Part shown: positions 29,482 to 36,468 of the stretch, one piece after another | Layout of the letters: every line of letters starts with the position of its first letter | Numbering within the stretch: the stretch's first letter is position 1 | Source: Streptomyces sp. APSN-46.1 | GTDB lineage: Bacteria; Actinomycetota; Actinomycetes; Streptomycetales; Streptomycetaceae | Assembly (NCBI RefSeq): GCF_022815725.1 | Contig: NZ_JALGRF010000003.1 | Location: forward strand, 1-64,000 | Length of the DNA: 64,000 bases | Direction: 5' to 3' | The notes under the pieces: generated by a model | What the model was told of the DNA's origin: nothing | The model's database searches: none | Seen by the model: only the letters and a program-made list of their open reading frames with translations | Translations under genes and position numbers: made by a program

Positions 29482-30174
29482 ATGGCTGTCAGCGTGCCGC
29501 CCCTCGCGCCCGTTCCGACCGTTCCGCCTGTCCCGCCCGTCACCGTGCCGGCGCCCCGGAGCGCTTCCGAGAGTCCGCGGGAGGCGCTGGGCGCCGCGAT
29601 GGCGGCCGACGAGTCCTACGCCGCCTGGTACGGGCGTGAGCTCGGCTGGAGCCTCGTGGGCGGGCCGCCCGGGCAACTGGTCACCGGAACCCTGTTCGAC
29701 GTGCTGGAGCTGCCCTCGGACGCCGGGGGACGGCTGCTGCGCTGCCGGGTCGCCACCGGTCCGGTGGCGCTCATGGGCCGCCGGATGCGGTTCCTGGTGG
29801 CCCCGGGGAGCGCCGAGGAGCTGGAAGGGCTGCTGGACTGGCTGGAGTGGGGCGGGGTCGCCCTGGATCTCGCCGCCCTGGGTGCGGGCGGCCGGATCAC
29901 CGCCCCCGCGCCGCCGGGATCTCCCGTACGGGAGGGGAGTTCCCGGGGGGCCGCCGTGTGGCTGCGGCCCCCCGAGCAGGGGTGCGAGGCACTGCTGCCC
30001 GCCCTGCCCGGTCCCGGGCGGGGCGCCGGACCCGGGCAACGAGGCGCCGGGCCCGATCTCGTACGCCTGGTCGCCGCGGCGGCGACGGAATGCCACCGGG
30101 CGCGGCTGCGGCGCCGTACGCCCCTGCGGAGCGCCGTGGCCGGGCCCTTCACGGGCCGGCCGGTCAGGGACTGA
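29482..30174 (+). CDS. SCO3374-family protein, primase-polymerase-like fragment
   Basis: A 230-residue protein with a proline- and valine-rich N-terminus and no signal peptide. Segments such as AWYGRELGWSLVGGPPGQLV, GTLFDVLELPSDAGGRLLR and RMRFLVAPGSAEELEGLLDW resemble the N-terminal part of the bifunctional primase/polymerase domain in actinobacterial proteins. No metal-binding Asp triad is obvious, so catalysis is doubtful. The gene lies between clpC and lsr2, as in S. coelicolor. It is convergent with lsr2, ending four bases from the lsr2 stop codon. Function unknown. Confidence 0.75.
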   Translation: MAVSVPPLAPVPTVPPVPPVTVPAPRSASESPREALGAAMAADESYAAWYGRELGWSLVGGPPGQLVTGTLFDVLELPSDAGGRLLRCRVATGPVALMGRRMRFLVAPGSAEELEGLLDWLEWGGVALDLAALGAGGRITAPAPPGSPVREGSSRGAAVWLRPPEQGCEALLPALPGPGRGAGPGQRGAGPDLVRLVAAAATECHRARLRRRTPLRSAVAGPFTGRPVRD

Positions 30175-30178
30175 GGGG

Positions 30179-30514
30179 TCAGCCCCGGTTCTCGTAGGCC
30201 TCGCGGATCTCCTGCGGGACGCGCCCGCGGTCGTTGACGCTCATGCCCTGGGACTTCGCCCAGGCGCGGATCTCCGCGGTGTCCGGGTGTCCGGACGTCG
30301 CGGCGGTCCGGCCCTTGGCACGGCCGGTGGACGCGCGCCCACCGGTGCGGCGGCCGCCCTTGGTGAACGGGTCGAGCAGGCCGCGAAGCTTTTCAGCGTT
30401 GGCGGTGGTGAGGTCGATCTCGTAGGTCTTGCCGTCCAGAGCGAACGTCACGGTCTCGTCCGCCTCGCCACCGTCGAGGTCGTCGACAAGAAGGACCTGA
30501 ACCTTCTGTGCCAC
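30179..30514 (-). CDS. lsr2: Nucleoid-associated protein Lsr2
   Basis: Small H-NS-like protein (111 residues) that silences AT-rich DNA. The N-terminal dimerisation domain is VAQKVQVLLVDDLDGGEADE with VTFALDGKTYEIDLTTANAE. The C-terminal DNA-binding domain has the AT-hook-like RGR in SQGMSVNDRGRVPQEIREAY. The GTG start has AAAGGA six to seven bases ahead; the reading open to 30643 lacks Lsr2 sequence before this point. Its leader (30515-30680) is more AT-rich than its surroundings, which would fit autoregulation. Confidence 0.97.
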   Translation of the reverse strand: MAQKVQVLLVDDLDGGEADETVTFALDGKTYEIDLTTANAEKLRGLLDPFTKGGRRTGGRASTGRAKGRTAATSGHPDTAEIRAWAKSQGMSVNDRGRVPQEIREAYENRG

Positions 30515-30680
30515 CGGATTTCCTTTCATCGAAAATGCAGTACGCGGAAAGGAAACCGCTTTTGCCTGAAAAACACAAACCCCCGGCGAGAGGTTCAGGA
30601 CCACAGCACGGAGGGAAACGTGCGCGATTCGGACATAGTTCACAGGTGCGGGGTGCGCCGGAAAAGCCCGGGGCGATCGA

Positions 30681-31211
30681 TCACAGATGCAGAAGCATCC
30701 GGCTGTTGCCCAAGGTGTTCGGCTTCACTCGTTCGAGACCGAGGAACTCGGCGACGCCCTCGTCATAGGAACGCAGGAGCTCCATGTAGACATCGGTCTC
30801 GACCGGGGTCTCGCCGATCTCGACGAAGCCGTGCTTGGCGAAGAAGTCCACTTCGAAGGTCAGGCAGAATACCCGGCTGACCCCGAGGCGGCGTGCGGTC
30901 TCCAGCAGCTTCGCCAGGACCTGGTGGCCCACGCCGGAGCCCTTCAACTCGCGGTCGACCGCGAGAGTGCGTACTTCGGCGAGGTCTTCCCACATGACGT
31001 GGAGAGCGCCGCACCCGACGACTTGCCCGTCCGAGTCGCGTTCCGCGACCCAGAACTCCTGGATGTCCTCGTAAAGGACCACCGGGGCTTTGTCGAGCAG
31101 GATCCGCTGCTGCACGTACTGGTCGAGCAGGCGGCGCAGCGCGGGAACATCGCCGGTGCGCGCGCGGCGGATCGTCACTGTTTTTGCGTCTGCAGCGGAA
31201 AACTCACCCAT
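30681..31211 (-). CDS. argA: GNAT acetyltransferase, short N-acetylglutamate synthase type
   Basis: A 176-residue GNAT protein like the single-domain actinobacterial ArgA, which acetylates glutamate with acetyl-CoA to start arginine synthesis. It has the N-terminal VTIRRARTGDVPALRRLLDQ, the beta-strand block VVGCGALHVMWEDLAEVRTL, the pyrophosphate loop RELKGSGVGHQVLAKLLETA and the tail segment FFAKHGFVEIGETPVETDVY. The gene symbol rests on family resemblance, and another amino acid could be the substrate. It lies downstream of a BlaI-type regulator on the same strand (gap nine bases). Confidence 0.8.
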   Translation of the reverse strand: MGEFSAADAKTVTIRRARTGDVPALRRLLDQYVQQRILLDKAPVVLYEDIQEFWVAERDSDGQVVGCGALHVMWEDLAEVRTLAVDRELKGSGVGHQVLAKLLETARRLGVSRVFCLTFEVDFFAKHGFVEIGETPVETDVYMELLRSYDEGVAEFLGLERVKPNTLGNSRMLLHL

Positions 31212-31220
31212 GCCCGGACG

Positions 31221-31721
31221 TTATCTCCCCGGCTCGGACCCCCGCTCGGCGGAGTCCCCTTCGGCTGGGGATCCCGTCCCGGGTTCCTTCTGCGGTTGCG
31301 TCCCGGCTTCCGTCGCGGCTTCCGTCGCGGCCGCCGCCTCCTGGGCCTCGTCGTCGTGCTGGACGATCCGGATCGCGTCACGGAGGGCTTCGCGCTGTTC
31401 CGCCGACATCATGCCGAAGAAGGCCACGAGAGCGGCCGCGGGGTTGTCGCTCGTGGACCACGCTTCGTTCATCAGTGCGGCCGAGTAGGCGGCGCGGGTG
31501 GAGACCGCCGTATATCGATAGGCGCGGCCTTCGGCTTCCCGGCGGACCCAGCCCTTCTGATGGAGATTGTCCATAACGGTCATGACCGTGGTGTACGCGA
31601 TGGACCGTTCCTGCTGGATGTCCTCCAGTACTTCACGAACAGTGACCGGGCGGTTCCACTGCCACACCCGCGTCATGACCGCGTCTTCGAGTTCTCCCAG
31701 GGGGCGAGGCACACCAAGCAC
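31221..31721 (-). CDS. BlaI/MecI/CopY-family repressor
   Basis: A 166-residue winged-helix regulator. Its DNA-binding domain reads LGELEDAVMTRVWQWNRPVT, VREVLEDIQQERSIAYTTVM and TVMDNLHQKGWVRREAEGRA. The oligomerisation region has MMSAEQREALRDAIRIVQ. The C-terminal 40 residues are a low-complexity Ala-Glu-Gly tail. Start codons at 31721 or 31712 are possible and neither has a ribosome binding site, so the message may be leaderless. The usual BlaR/MecR membrane protease partner is absent from the window, so signal and targets are unknown. Confidence 0.9.
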   Translation of the reverse strand: MLGVPRPLGELEDAVMTRVWQWNRPVTVREVLEDIQQERSIAYTTVMTVMDNLHQKGWVRREAEGRAYRYTAVSTRAAYSAALMNEAWSTSDNPAAALVAFFGMMSAEQREALRDAIRIVQHDDEAQEAAAATEAATEAGTQPQKEPGTGSPAEGDSAERGSEPGR

Positions 31722-31785
31722 GATAGTGCGGCTTGTGCGGAATTGCCCGACTATTCAGCCAGAACGCGCGACAAAATCCCCGCGG

Positions 31786-31953
31786 CTACTTCTGCTGCTG
31801 CCGGGTGGCCTCGGCGCCGGCGATCGCGGCGTCCACGGCCGCGTCTTCCTTGGCCTTGTTGGCCCCGCCCTGGCTCTTCACGATCGTCACGATGAGGGCG
31901 ATGAAGAACGCGGCCATCACGACGGGGGGCACGAGCGCGGAGACGTAGTCCAT
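31786..31953 (-). CDS. 55-residue single-helix membrane protein
   Basis: A short protein starting MDYVSALVPPVVMAAFFIAL, with one membrane helix (about 7-25), then a charged segment (VKSQGGANKAKEDAAVDAAI) and a basic C-terminus ending TRQQQK. GGGGGG lies just before the ATG, and codon third positions are G/C-rich. It is 15 bp downstream of the gene at 31968 on the same strand and may be cotranscribed with it. Function unknown. Confidence 0.75.
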   Translation of the reverse strand: MDYVSALVPPVVMAAFFIALIVTIVKSQGGANKAKEDAAVDAAIAGAEATRQQQK

Positions 31954-31967
31954 GCCCCCCAGCGTAG

Positions 31968-32651
31968 CTACACGGCGGCGCGGCCGGCCGCCGGGGGCGG
32001 GGTGGGCTTCCGGCGTGGCGGGAACACCTCGCCGGGCGTCGGAATGGGCCGCTCGGACGGCCGCTCCGAGGGCCGCGCGGGGCGCGCCGGCCCCTTCGGC
32101 TGTGTGGTGGGGGTGGGCTCGGGCTTGGGCTCGGGCCGGCGGTCGCCCGGCCGCTCCTCCGCCGCCGCGAGGCCACGCCCGCCCGCCAGGGCCCGCAGCC
32201 GGGTCCGGGGCGCCGGGGGCATGCCCACCGGCAGTTGGGCGAGGGCGGCGGTCAGCCTGCGGCGTACGGAGCGCTCCGCGACGCCCTGGGCCCGCTCCAG
32301 CAGCGCGGCCGCGACCGGGTTGGCGCGGAGCGCGCGCAGCGCGGCGAGATCGTCGGGCACCGGCTCGTACCCGGCGGCCAGGGCGTCCCGCAGCAGCTCC
32401 AGGTAGCCGGAGAGGCTGCCGGGCAGGGCGCCGCGGTAGCGGGCCAGGTCTTCGAGGAGGAACGCTCTGAGCCGTCCCGCCTCCTGGACCGCTTCGTCCA
32501 CCGACTGCGCGAGGCGCAGGCAGTCCGAAACCTCGGCGGCCGGCAGGGGGGCCGTGGAGGACTGGAGGGCGTGGGCGAGCGAACGCCTGAGCACGTGCAG
32601 CTCGGCGGCGCTGAACGCCATGCCGCCGCGGGATCCGTAGGGCGTGGGCAT
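31968..32651 (-). CDS. Conserved hypothetical protein with helical N-domain
   Basis: A 227-residue protein from the ATG at 32651 (MPTPYGSRGG); a second ATG at 32621 (MAFSAAELHVLRRSLAHALQ) is also possible. The first 140 residues are helical: AEVSDCLRLAQSVDEAVQEA, LRAFLLEDLARYRGALPGS and LAALRALRANPVAAALLERA. The C-terminal third is Pro-Arg-rich and probably disordered. It has no signal peptide or membrane helix. I do not recognise a function. Confidence 0.7.
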   Translation of the reverse strand: MPTPYGSRGGMAFSAAELHVLRRSLAHALQSSTAPLPAAEVSDCLRLAQSVDEAVQEAGRLRAFLLEDLARYRGALPGSLSGYLELLRDALAAGYEPVPDDLAALRALRANPVAAALLERAQGVAERSVRRRLTAALAQLPVGMPPAPRTRLRALAGGRGLAAAEERPGDRRPEPKPEPTPTTQPKGPARPARPSERPSERPIPTPGEVFPPRRKPTPPPAAGRAAV

Positions 32652-32745
32652 GGGCCGAAGATACGCGCTAATCGGACAAAATCCCCTGAAGGTGCCCCTA
32701 CCCGGCGCGGCGCGGCGCAGCACGCCGGGTCGTCGGATCGCCGGG

Positions 32746-32931
32746 TCAGGCGGTCTCTTTGACGGCACGGAGGAAGTCCGCCCAGGCGGCCTGTGTGGTG
32801 GCCATGACGAGGTGCGCCGGGTCGACCCGGTCGGCGACCCGGACGAGGGAGCCGGGCGTGGCGGCGACGTACACACAGGCGTCCCCCTCGCCGCAGAACG
32901 AGGACTTCTGCCAGTCGGTCGGAGCGGTCAT
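32746..32931 (-). CDS. DUF397-domain small protein
   Basis: A 61-residue protein with the DUF397 pattern: WQKSSFCGEGDACVYVAATP, then VRVADRVDP and the ending [21 protein letters not shown] lies five bases before the ATG at 32931. In streptomycetes DUF397 proteins are usually encoded beside a helix-turn-helix regulator of the WhiJ kind and act with it. Here no such partner is adjacent; the nearest regulator is the GntR gene upstream, which belongs to another family. Confidence 0.85.
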   Translation of the reverse strand: MTAPTDWQKSSFCGEGDACVYVAATPGSLVRVADRVDPAHLVMATTQAAWADFLRAVKETA

Positions 32932-33059
32932 GGTGTCTCCTCCGGTCACGGGCGCTCGTGGCGCCGTGGACGAGGTCGCGGTACTTCCGTGGGCGACGGT
33001 AACCCCGCGGCGGGCCCGTTCCGGCCATTTCCGCGGAATTCGCGCTTGCCCGAGACCGC

Positions 33060-33812
33060 TCAGTCCACGGGGAACGCGTACGCGATCTCGTAGCGGGCGT
33101 CGGGGACCACGAGGTCGGCGGTCTCCACGGGGCGGCCGTCGGTGTCGAAGTAGGTGCGCTCGATCTCCGTGATCAGGTCACCGACGCTGATGCCGAGCAG
33201 GTTGGCCTGAACCTGGGTGGCGCGGGACGGGCGCGGGACCTCCAGCACGGTCGCGACGGTGACGCCGATGGACTTCATGCGGGCGATGACCCCGGCGCCG
33301 CGCAGGTCGCCGACCTCCGGCAGCACGATCGGGGTGCCCTCGGTGATGGCCAACGGCTCCCAGGACTCGGAGAGTTCGACGGGGCTGCCGTCGGCCATGA
33401 ACTCGTAGTACGTCAGAACGCAGGGGTCGCCCGGGGCGATCGCGAGGCGTCCGGCGATCCGCTCGGGCGCGGGGACCCGGGCGTCGGTCTTGGAGTCCCA
33501 GGTTCCGGCGAGTCCGTGCACGGCGGCCTCGGTACGGAACGGGCTGCCGGCGCCGGGGTCGGTGCGGCGGGTGCGGAGCATGCGCATCCGCCGGCGCGGG
33601 GTGCGCACGTACGTCCCGGAACCGGCGCGGCCTTCGAGGAACCCCTCGATGATCAGCCGCTCCATCGCGCGCTGGGTGACGCTCTGTCCGACGGCGTACT
33701 CGCGGGCGAAGCGCGCGCGGGACGGGAGTTTGTCGCCGATCGACCACTCCCCCGCCTCGATACGAGCCCGGATGGACTCGAACACCTGCAAGTACGTGGA
33801 TTCACGGGGCAT
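33060..33812 (-). CDS. GntR-family regulator, KorSA/UTRA-like
   Basis: A 250-residue regulator starting MPRESTYLQVFESIRARIEA; a GTG at 33830 adds six residues and is also possible. The N-terminal winged helix contains WSIGDKLPSRARFAREYAVG, QSVTQRAMERLIIEGFLEGR and GSGTYVRTP. The C-terminal UTRA ligand domain includes LTYYEFMADGSPVELSESWE and LLGISVGDLITEIERTYFDT. The type resembles KorSA, the repressor of the integrative plasmid pSAM2. It is divergent from the bicistron at 33944, with an inverted-repeat operator and promoter between them. Confidence 0.9.
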   Translation of the reverse strand: MPRESTYLQVFESIRARIEAGEWSIGDKLPSRARFAREYAVGQSVTQRAMERLIIEGFLEGRAGSGTYVRTPRRRMRMLRTRRTDPGAGSPFRTEAAVHGLAGTWDSKTDARVPAPERIAGRLAIAPGDPCVLTYYEFMADGSPVELSESWEPLAITEGTPIVLPEVGDLRGAGVIARMKSIGVTVATVLEVPRPSRATQVQANLLGISVGDLITEIERTYFDTDGRPVETADLVVPDARYEIAYAFPVD

Positions 33813-33852
33813 TTGGGCCGTCCTGTACACGTCCGTCCTGCGTTGGCCGACG

Positions 33853-33881
33853 TTGACAAAGTTAACCCATCAGGTTAAAGC
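33853..33881 (+). promoter_or_regulatory. Promoter with embedded operator-like inverted repeat
   Basis: TTGACA (33853-33858) and TAAAGC (33876-33881) are 17 bp apart. The spacer contains TTAACC-catca-GGTTAA (33862-33878), a perfect inverted repeat with six-base arms overlapping the -10. It faces the genes at 33944 and lies 41 bp upstream of the gntR start at 33812. Repression by the neighbouring GntR protein, and possibly autoregulation, is inferred. Confidence 0.65.
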
Positions 33882-33943
33882 TGATTGCTCAGCATCACGA
33901 GGGGTGATCGACTGCTCGCCCTGAGCTCACCTGAGGGGGACCC

Positions 33944-34297
33944 GTGTGTTCCGCCGAGACACAAGCAGCGGCCCTCGCCGCCCTGCTCAGCGCGGCGCTC
34001 GGCGGCGCCGAGACCCGCACCGAGGCGACCGGCGACCGGATCCGGATCGAGGCGGACCTGCCCGCGGAACTGACCTCGACCGCGCACGCGGCGCTGCTCG
34101 GCGCCCTGGCCGCGGGGGGCCGGTTCGGTCATGTGCGCGGCAGGGGCGGCGCCGACACCGTCTGGGTCGAGATCGACAGGGGCGACGGTCCATCCGACAA
34201 GACCACCCCGCACACGAAGAACACGCCGAACACCCCAACCGGTACGAGCACCCCAACCACCCCGAGCACCACGGTCGAAGTGAGGTCGAGCGAGTGA
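33944..34297 (+). CDS. Small protein of unknown function, first gene of GntR-linked pair
   Basis: A 117-residue protein with a GTG start preceded by GAGGGGG. The first 80 residues form a plausible compact domain (LAALLSAALGGAETRTEATG, IRIEADLPAELTSTAHAALL, GRFGHVRGRGGADTVWVEID). The rest is a Thr-Pro-rich tail (TPNTPTGTSTPTTPS). No motif, signal peptide or membrane helix is seen. It overlaps the next gene in GTGA (34294-34297), so the two are coupled. Control by the divergent GntR regulator is likely. Confidence 0.7.
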   Translation: MCSAETQAAALAALLSAALGGAETRTEATGDRIRIEADLPAELTSTAHAALLGALAAGGRFGHVRGRGGADTVWVEIDRGDGPSDKTTPHTKNTPNTPTGTSTPTTPSTTVEVRSSE

Positions 34298-34605
34298 TCA
34301 CAGCCGAGTTCGAGACCACCGTGACGGACGTCGTGACCTGTGAGGCCTGTTGGCGGGAACCGGTACGGGCGGCCCGTACGACGGCGCCCGGCGCCCCGCG
34401 CGACCTGCTGTGCGGATCCTGCGCGGAGCAGGGCTACCCGGTGCGGGTCGAGCTGTTCCCGCCGTTGGGCGTCTACCGGCTCACCTGGGACAAGGTGACG
34501 ATGGACAAGCACCGCAACCCCGGCCACCCGGAGCTGCCGCCCAACCCCGGTCCGCCGCTGCCCAGTCCGCCGCCGGCCCCCACGCCGGGCCGTCCGCCCG
34601 TATGA
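34294..34605 (+). CDS. Small zinc-ribbon-like protein coupled to the preceding gene
   Basis: A 103-residue protein whose GTG start overlaps the previous stop by four bases. Two CxxC pairs, CEACWREP and CGSCAEQG, are 24 residues apart and would bind a zinc ion. The C-terminus is Pro-rich (LPPNPGPPLPSPPPAP) and probably disordered. It might be a protein-interaction or nucleic-acid-binding partner of the preceding gene product. Small zinc proteins also occur in Streptomyces integrative elements, but no integrase or transfer gene is here. Confidence 0.7.
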   Translation: MITAEFETTVTDVVTCEACWREPVRAARTTAPGAPRDLLCGSCAEQGYPVRVELFPPLGVYRLTWDKVTMDKHRNPGHPELPPNPGPPLPSPPPAPTPGRPPV

Positions 34606-34668
34606 CGGGCCGGCCCCCGGTCCCCGCGCGGGAGCCGGGGGCCGGGGGCCGGGAGCCGGGGCCGTCGG

Positions 34669-35478
34669 TCAGTCGAAGTTGGGCGCGTTGCGCTCGTAGA
34701 CCAGCCGCAGGCCGATCAGCGTCAGCCACGGTTCGTGGTCGTCGATGGCCGAGGACTCGCCGAGGACGATGGGGGCCAGGCCGCCCGTGGCGATGACGCG
34801 GACGTCGTCCGGGTCGCCCTGCTTGCCCGCGAGTTCCTTGGCCATCCGGGTCACGACGCCGTCGACCTGGCCGGCGAACCCGTAGACCACGCCCGACTGC
34901 ATCGCCTCGACCGTGGACTTGCCGATCACGTTGCGCGGGCGGGCCAGCTCGATCTTGCGGAGCTGCGCGCCGCGGACGCCGAGGGCCTCCATGGAGATCT
35001 CGATGCCCGGGGCGATCACCCCGCCCACGTACTCGCCCTTCGCCGAGACCGCGTCGAAGGTCGTCGCCGTGCCGAAGTCGACGACGATCGCGGGCCCGCC
35101 GTAGAGCTCGACGGCCGCGACCGCGTTGATGATGCGGTCCGCGCCGACCTCCTTGGGGTTGTCCATGAGGATCGGCACGCCCGTCTTGATACCGGGCTCC
35201 ACGAGCACCGCGGGGACATCGCCGTAGTAGCGGCGGGTGACCTCGCGGAGCTCGTGCAGGACCGACGGCACCGTCGAGCAGATCGCGATGCCGTGGATGC
35301 CGTCGCCGAGCTCGCTGCCGAGCATCGGGTGCGTGCCCATCAGGCCCTGCATCAGGACGGCCATCTCGTCGGCGGTCCGGCGCGGGTCGGTCGAGATGCG
35401 CCAGTGCTCGACGATCTCGTCACCGTCGAACAGACCCAGAACCGTTTGGGTGTTGCCCACGTCGATGGTGAGGAGCAC
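34669..35478 (-). CDS. coaX: Type III pantothenate kinase
   Basis: Phosphorylates pantothenate with ATP in coenzyme A synthesis. Motifs of the CoaX type are LLTIDVGNTQTVLGLFDGDE (phosphate loop), VEPGIKTGVPI, the substrate-binding DRIINAVAA and VDFGTATTFDAVSAKGEYVG with GGVIAPGI. It has 269 residues from a GTG start three bases after the nadC stop. It is the last gene of a coupled set (DUF2520-panC-nadB-nadC-coaX) joining pantothenate/CoA and NAD synthesis. Confidence 0.96.
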   Translation of the reverse strand: MLLTIDVGNTQTVLGLFDGDEIVEHWRISTDPRRTADEMAVLMQGLMGTHPMLGSELGDGIHGIAICSTVPSVLHELREVTRRYYGDVPAVLVEPGIKTGVPILMDNPKEVGADRIINAVAAVELYGGPAIVVDFGTATTFDAVSAKGEYVGGVIAPGIEISMEALGVRGAQLRKIELARPRNVIGKSTVEAMQSGVVYGFAGQVDGVVTRMAKELAGKQGDPDDVRVIATGGLAPIVLGESSAIDDHEPWLTLIGLRLVYERNAPNFD

Positions 35479-35481
35479 GGG

Positions 35482-36468
35482 TTACACCGCCTCGCGCAGG
35501 TCGAGGCCGATGTCGAGGATCGGGGAGGAGTGGGTGAGCCCGCCCACCGCGAGGTAGTCGACGCCCGTCTCGGCGTACACGCGGGCGTTGGCCACGGTCA
35601 GCCGGCCCGAGGACTCCAGCACCGCGCGGCCGTGGACCAGCGCGACGGCCTCCTCGGTCTCGATCGGCGTGAAGTTGTCGAGCAGGATCAGGTCCGCGCC
35701 CGCGTCCAGGGCCTCGCGCACCTGCTGGAGGGTGTCCACCTCCACCTCGATGGGCAGGTCGGGGAACTGCTCGCGCACCGCCTCGAAGGCCTCCCGGACA
35801 CCGCCCGCGGCGATCACGTGGTTGTCCTTCACCAGCGCCGCGTCCGAGAGCGACATGCGGTGGTTGACGCCGCCGCCGCAGCGGACCGCGTACTTCTCCA
35901 GGCAGCGCAGGCCGGGCGTGGTCTTGCGGGTGTCGCGGACCTTCGCCTTGGTGCCCTCCAGCTCGTCGGCCCACTTGCGGGTCGCCGTCGCGATGCCCGA
36001 CATCAGGCAAAGCAGGTTCAGCGCGCTGCGCTCGCCGGTCAGCAGGTCCCGGGTACGGGCCGTGACCGACAGCAGCACCTGGCCGGCCTCGACGCGCGCG
36101 CCGTCCTCGACGTGCCGTTCGACCTCGAAGGTGTCGGTGCAGACGACCGACAGGACGGCCTCGGCGACCCGCAGGCCGGCGACAGTGCCCGCCTCGCGCG
36201 CCGTGAAGTCGGCGGTGGCGACGGCGTCCTCGGGGACGGTGGCGACGGTGGTCACGTCCTCCCCGCCGTCCAGGTCCTCGGAGATCGCCATGTGGGCGAT
36301 GTCCTCGACCTCGATCGGGTCCAGGCCCGCGTCCGCGAGCAGCTGGGCCAGGTTCGGGTCGAGGCCGGTCTCCTCGCCCTCCCCGCAGGCGCAGTCGTCG
36401 CCGCAGCCGCCTGCGGTCTCGTCGAGGAGGGGAAGCTCGGCGTGCTCGTGCGATTCGGGGGTGCTCAC
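35482..36468 (-). CDS. nadC: Nicotinate-nucleotide pyrophosphorylase (quinolinate phosphoribosyltransferase)
   Basis: Converts quinolinate and PRPP to nicotinate mononucleotide, CO2 and pyrophosphate. The 328 residues show the N-terminal sandwich domain (DVTTVATVPEDAVATADFTA) and the barrel motifs GERSALNLLCLMSGIAT, KVRDTRKTTPGLRCLEKYAV, HRMSLSDAALVKDNHV and ADLILLDNFTP. An unusual N-terminal addition of about 40 residues carries CGDDCACGEGEE, a possible metal site. Its GTG start overlaps the nadB stop in GTGA. Confidence 0.96.
   Translation of the reverse strand: MSTPESHEHAELPLLDETAGGCGDDCACGEGEETGLDPNLAQLLADAGLDPIEVEDIAHMAISEDLDGGEDVTTVATVPEDAVATADFTAREAGTVAGLRVAEAVLSVVCTDTFEVERHVEDGARVEAGQVLLSVTARTRDLLTGERSALNLLCLMSGIATATRKWADELEGTKAKVRDTRKTTPGLRCLEKYAVRCGGGVNHRMSLSDAALVKDNHVIAAGGVREAFEAVREQFPDLPIEVEVDTLQQVREALDAGADLILLDNFTPIETEEAVALVHGRAVLESSGRLTVANARVYAETGVDYLAVGGLTHSSPILDIGLDLREAV

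Noticed and set aside
33060..34605. Integrated plasmid (AICE) because of the KorSA-like regulator
   Set aside because: No integrase, excisionase, replication or FtsK-type transfer gene and no attachment repeats were found nearby.
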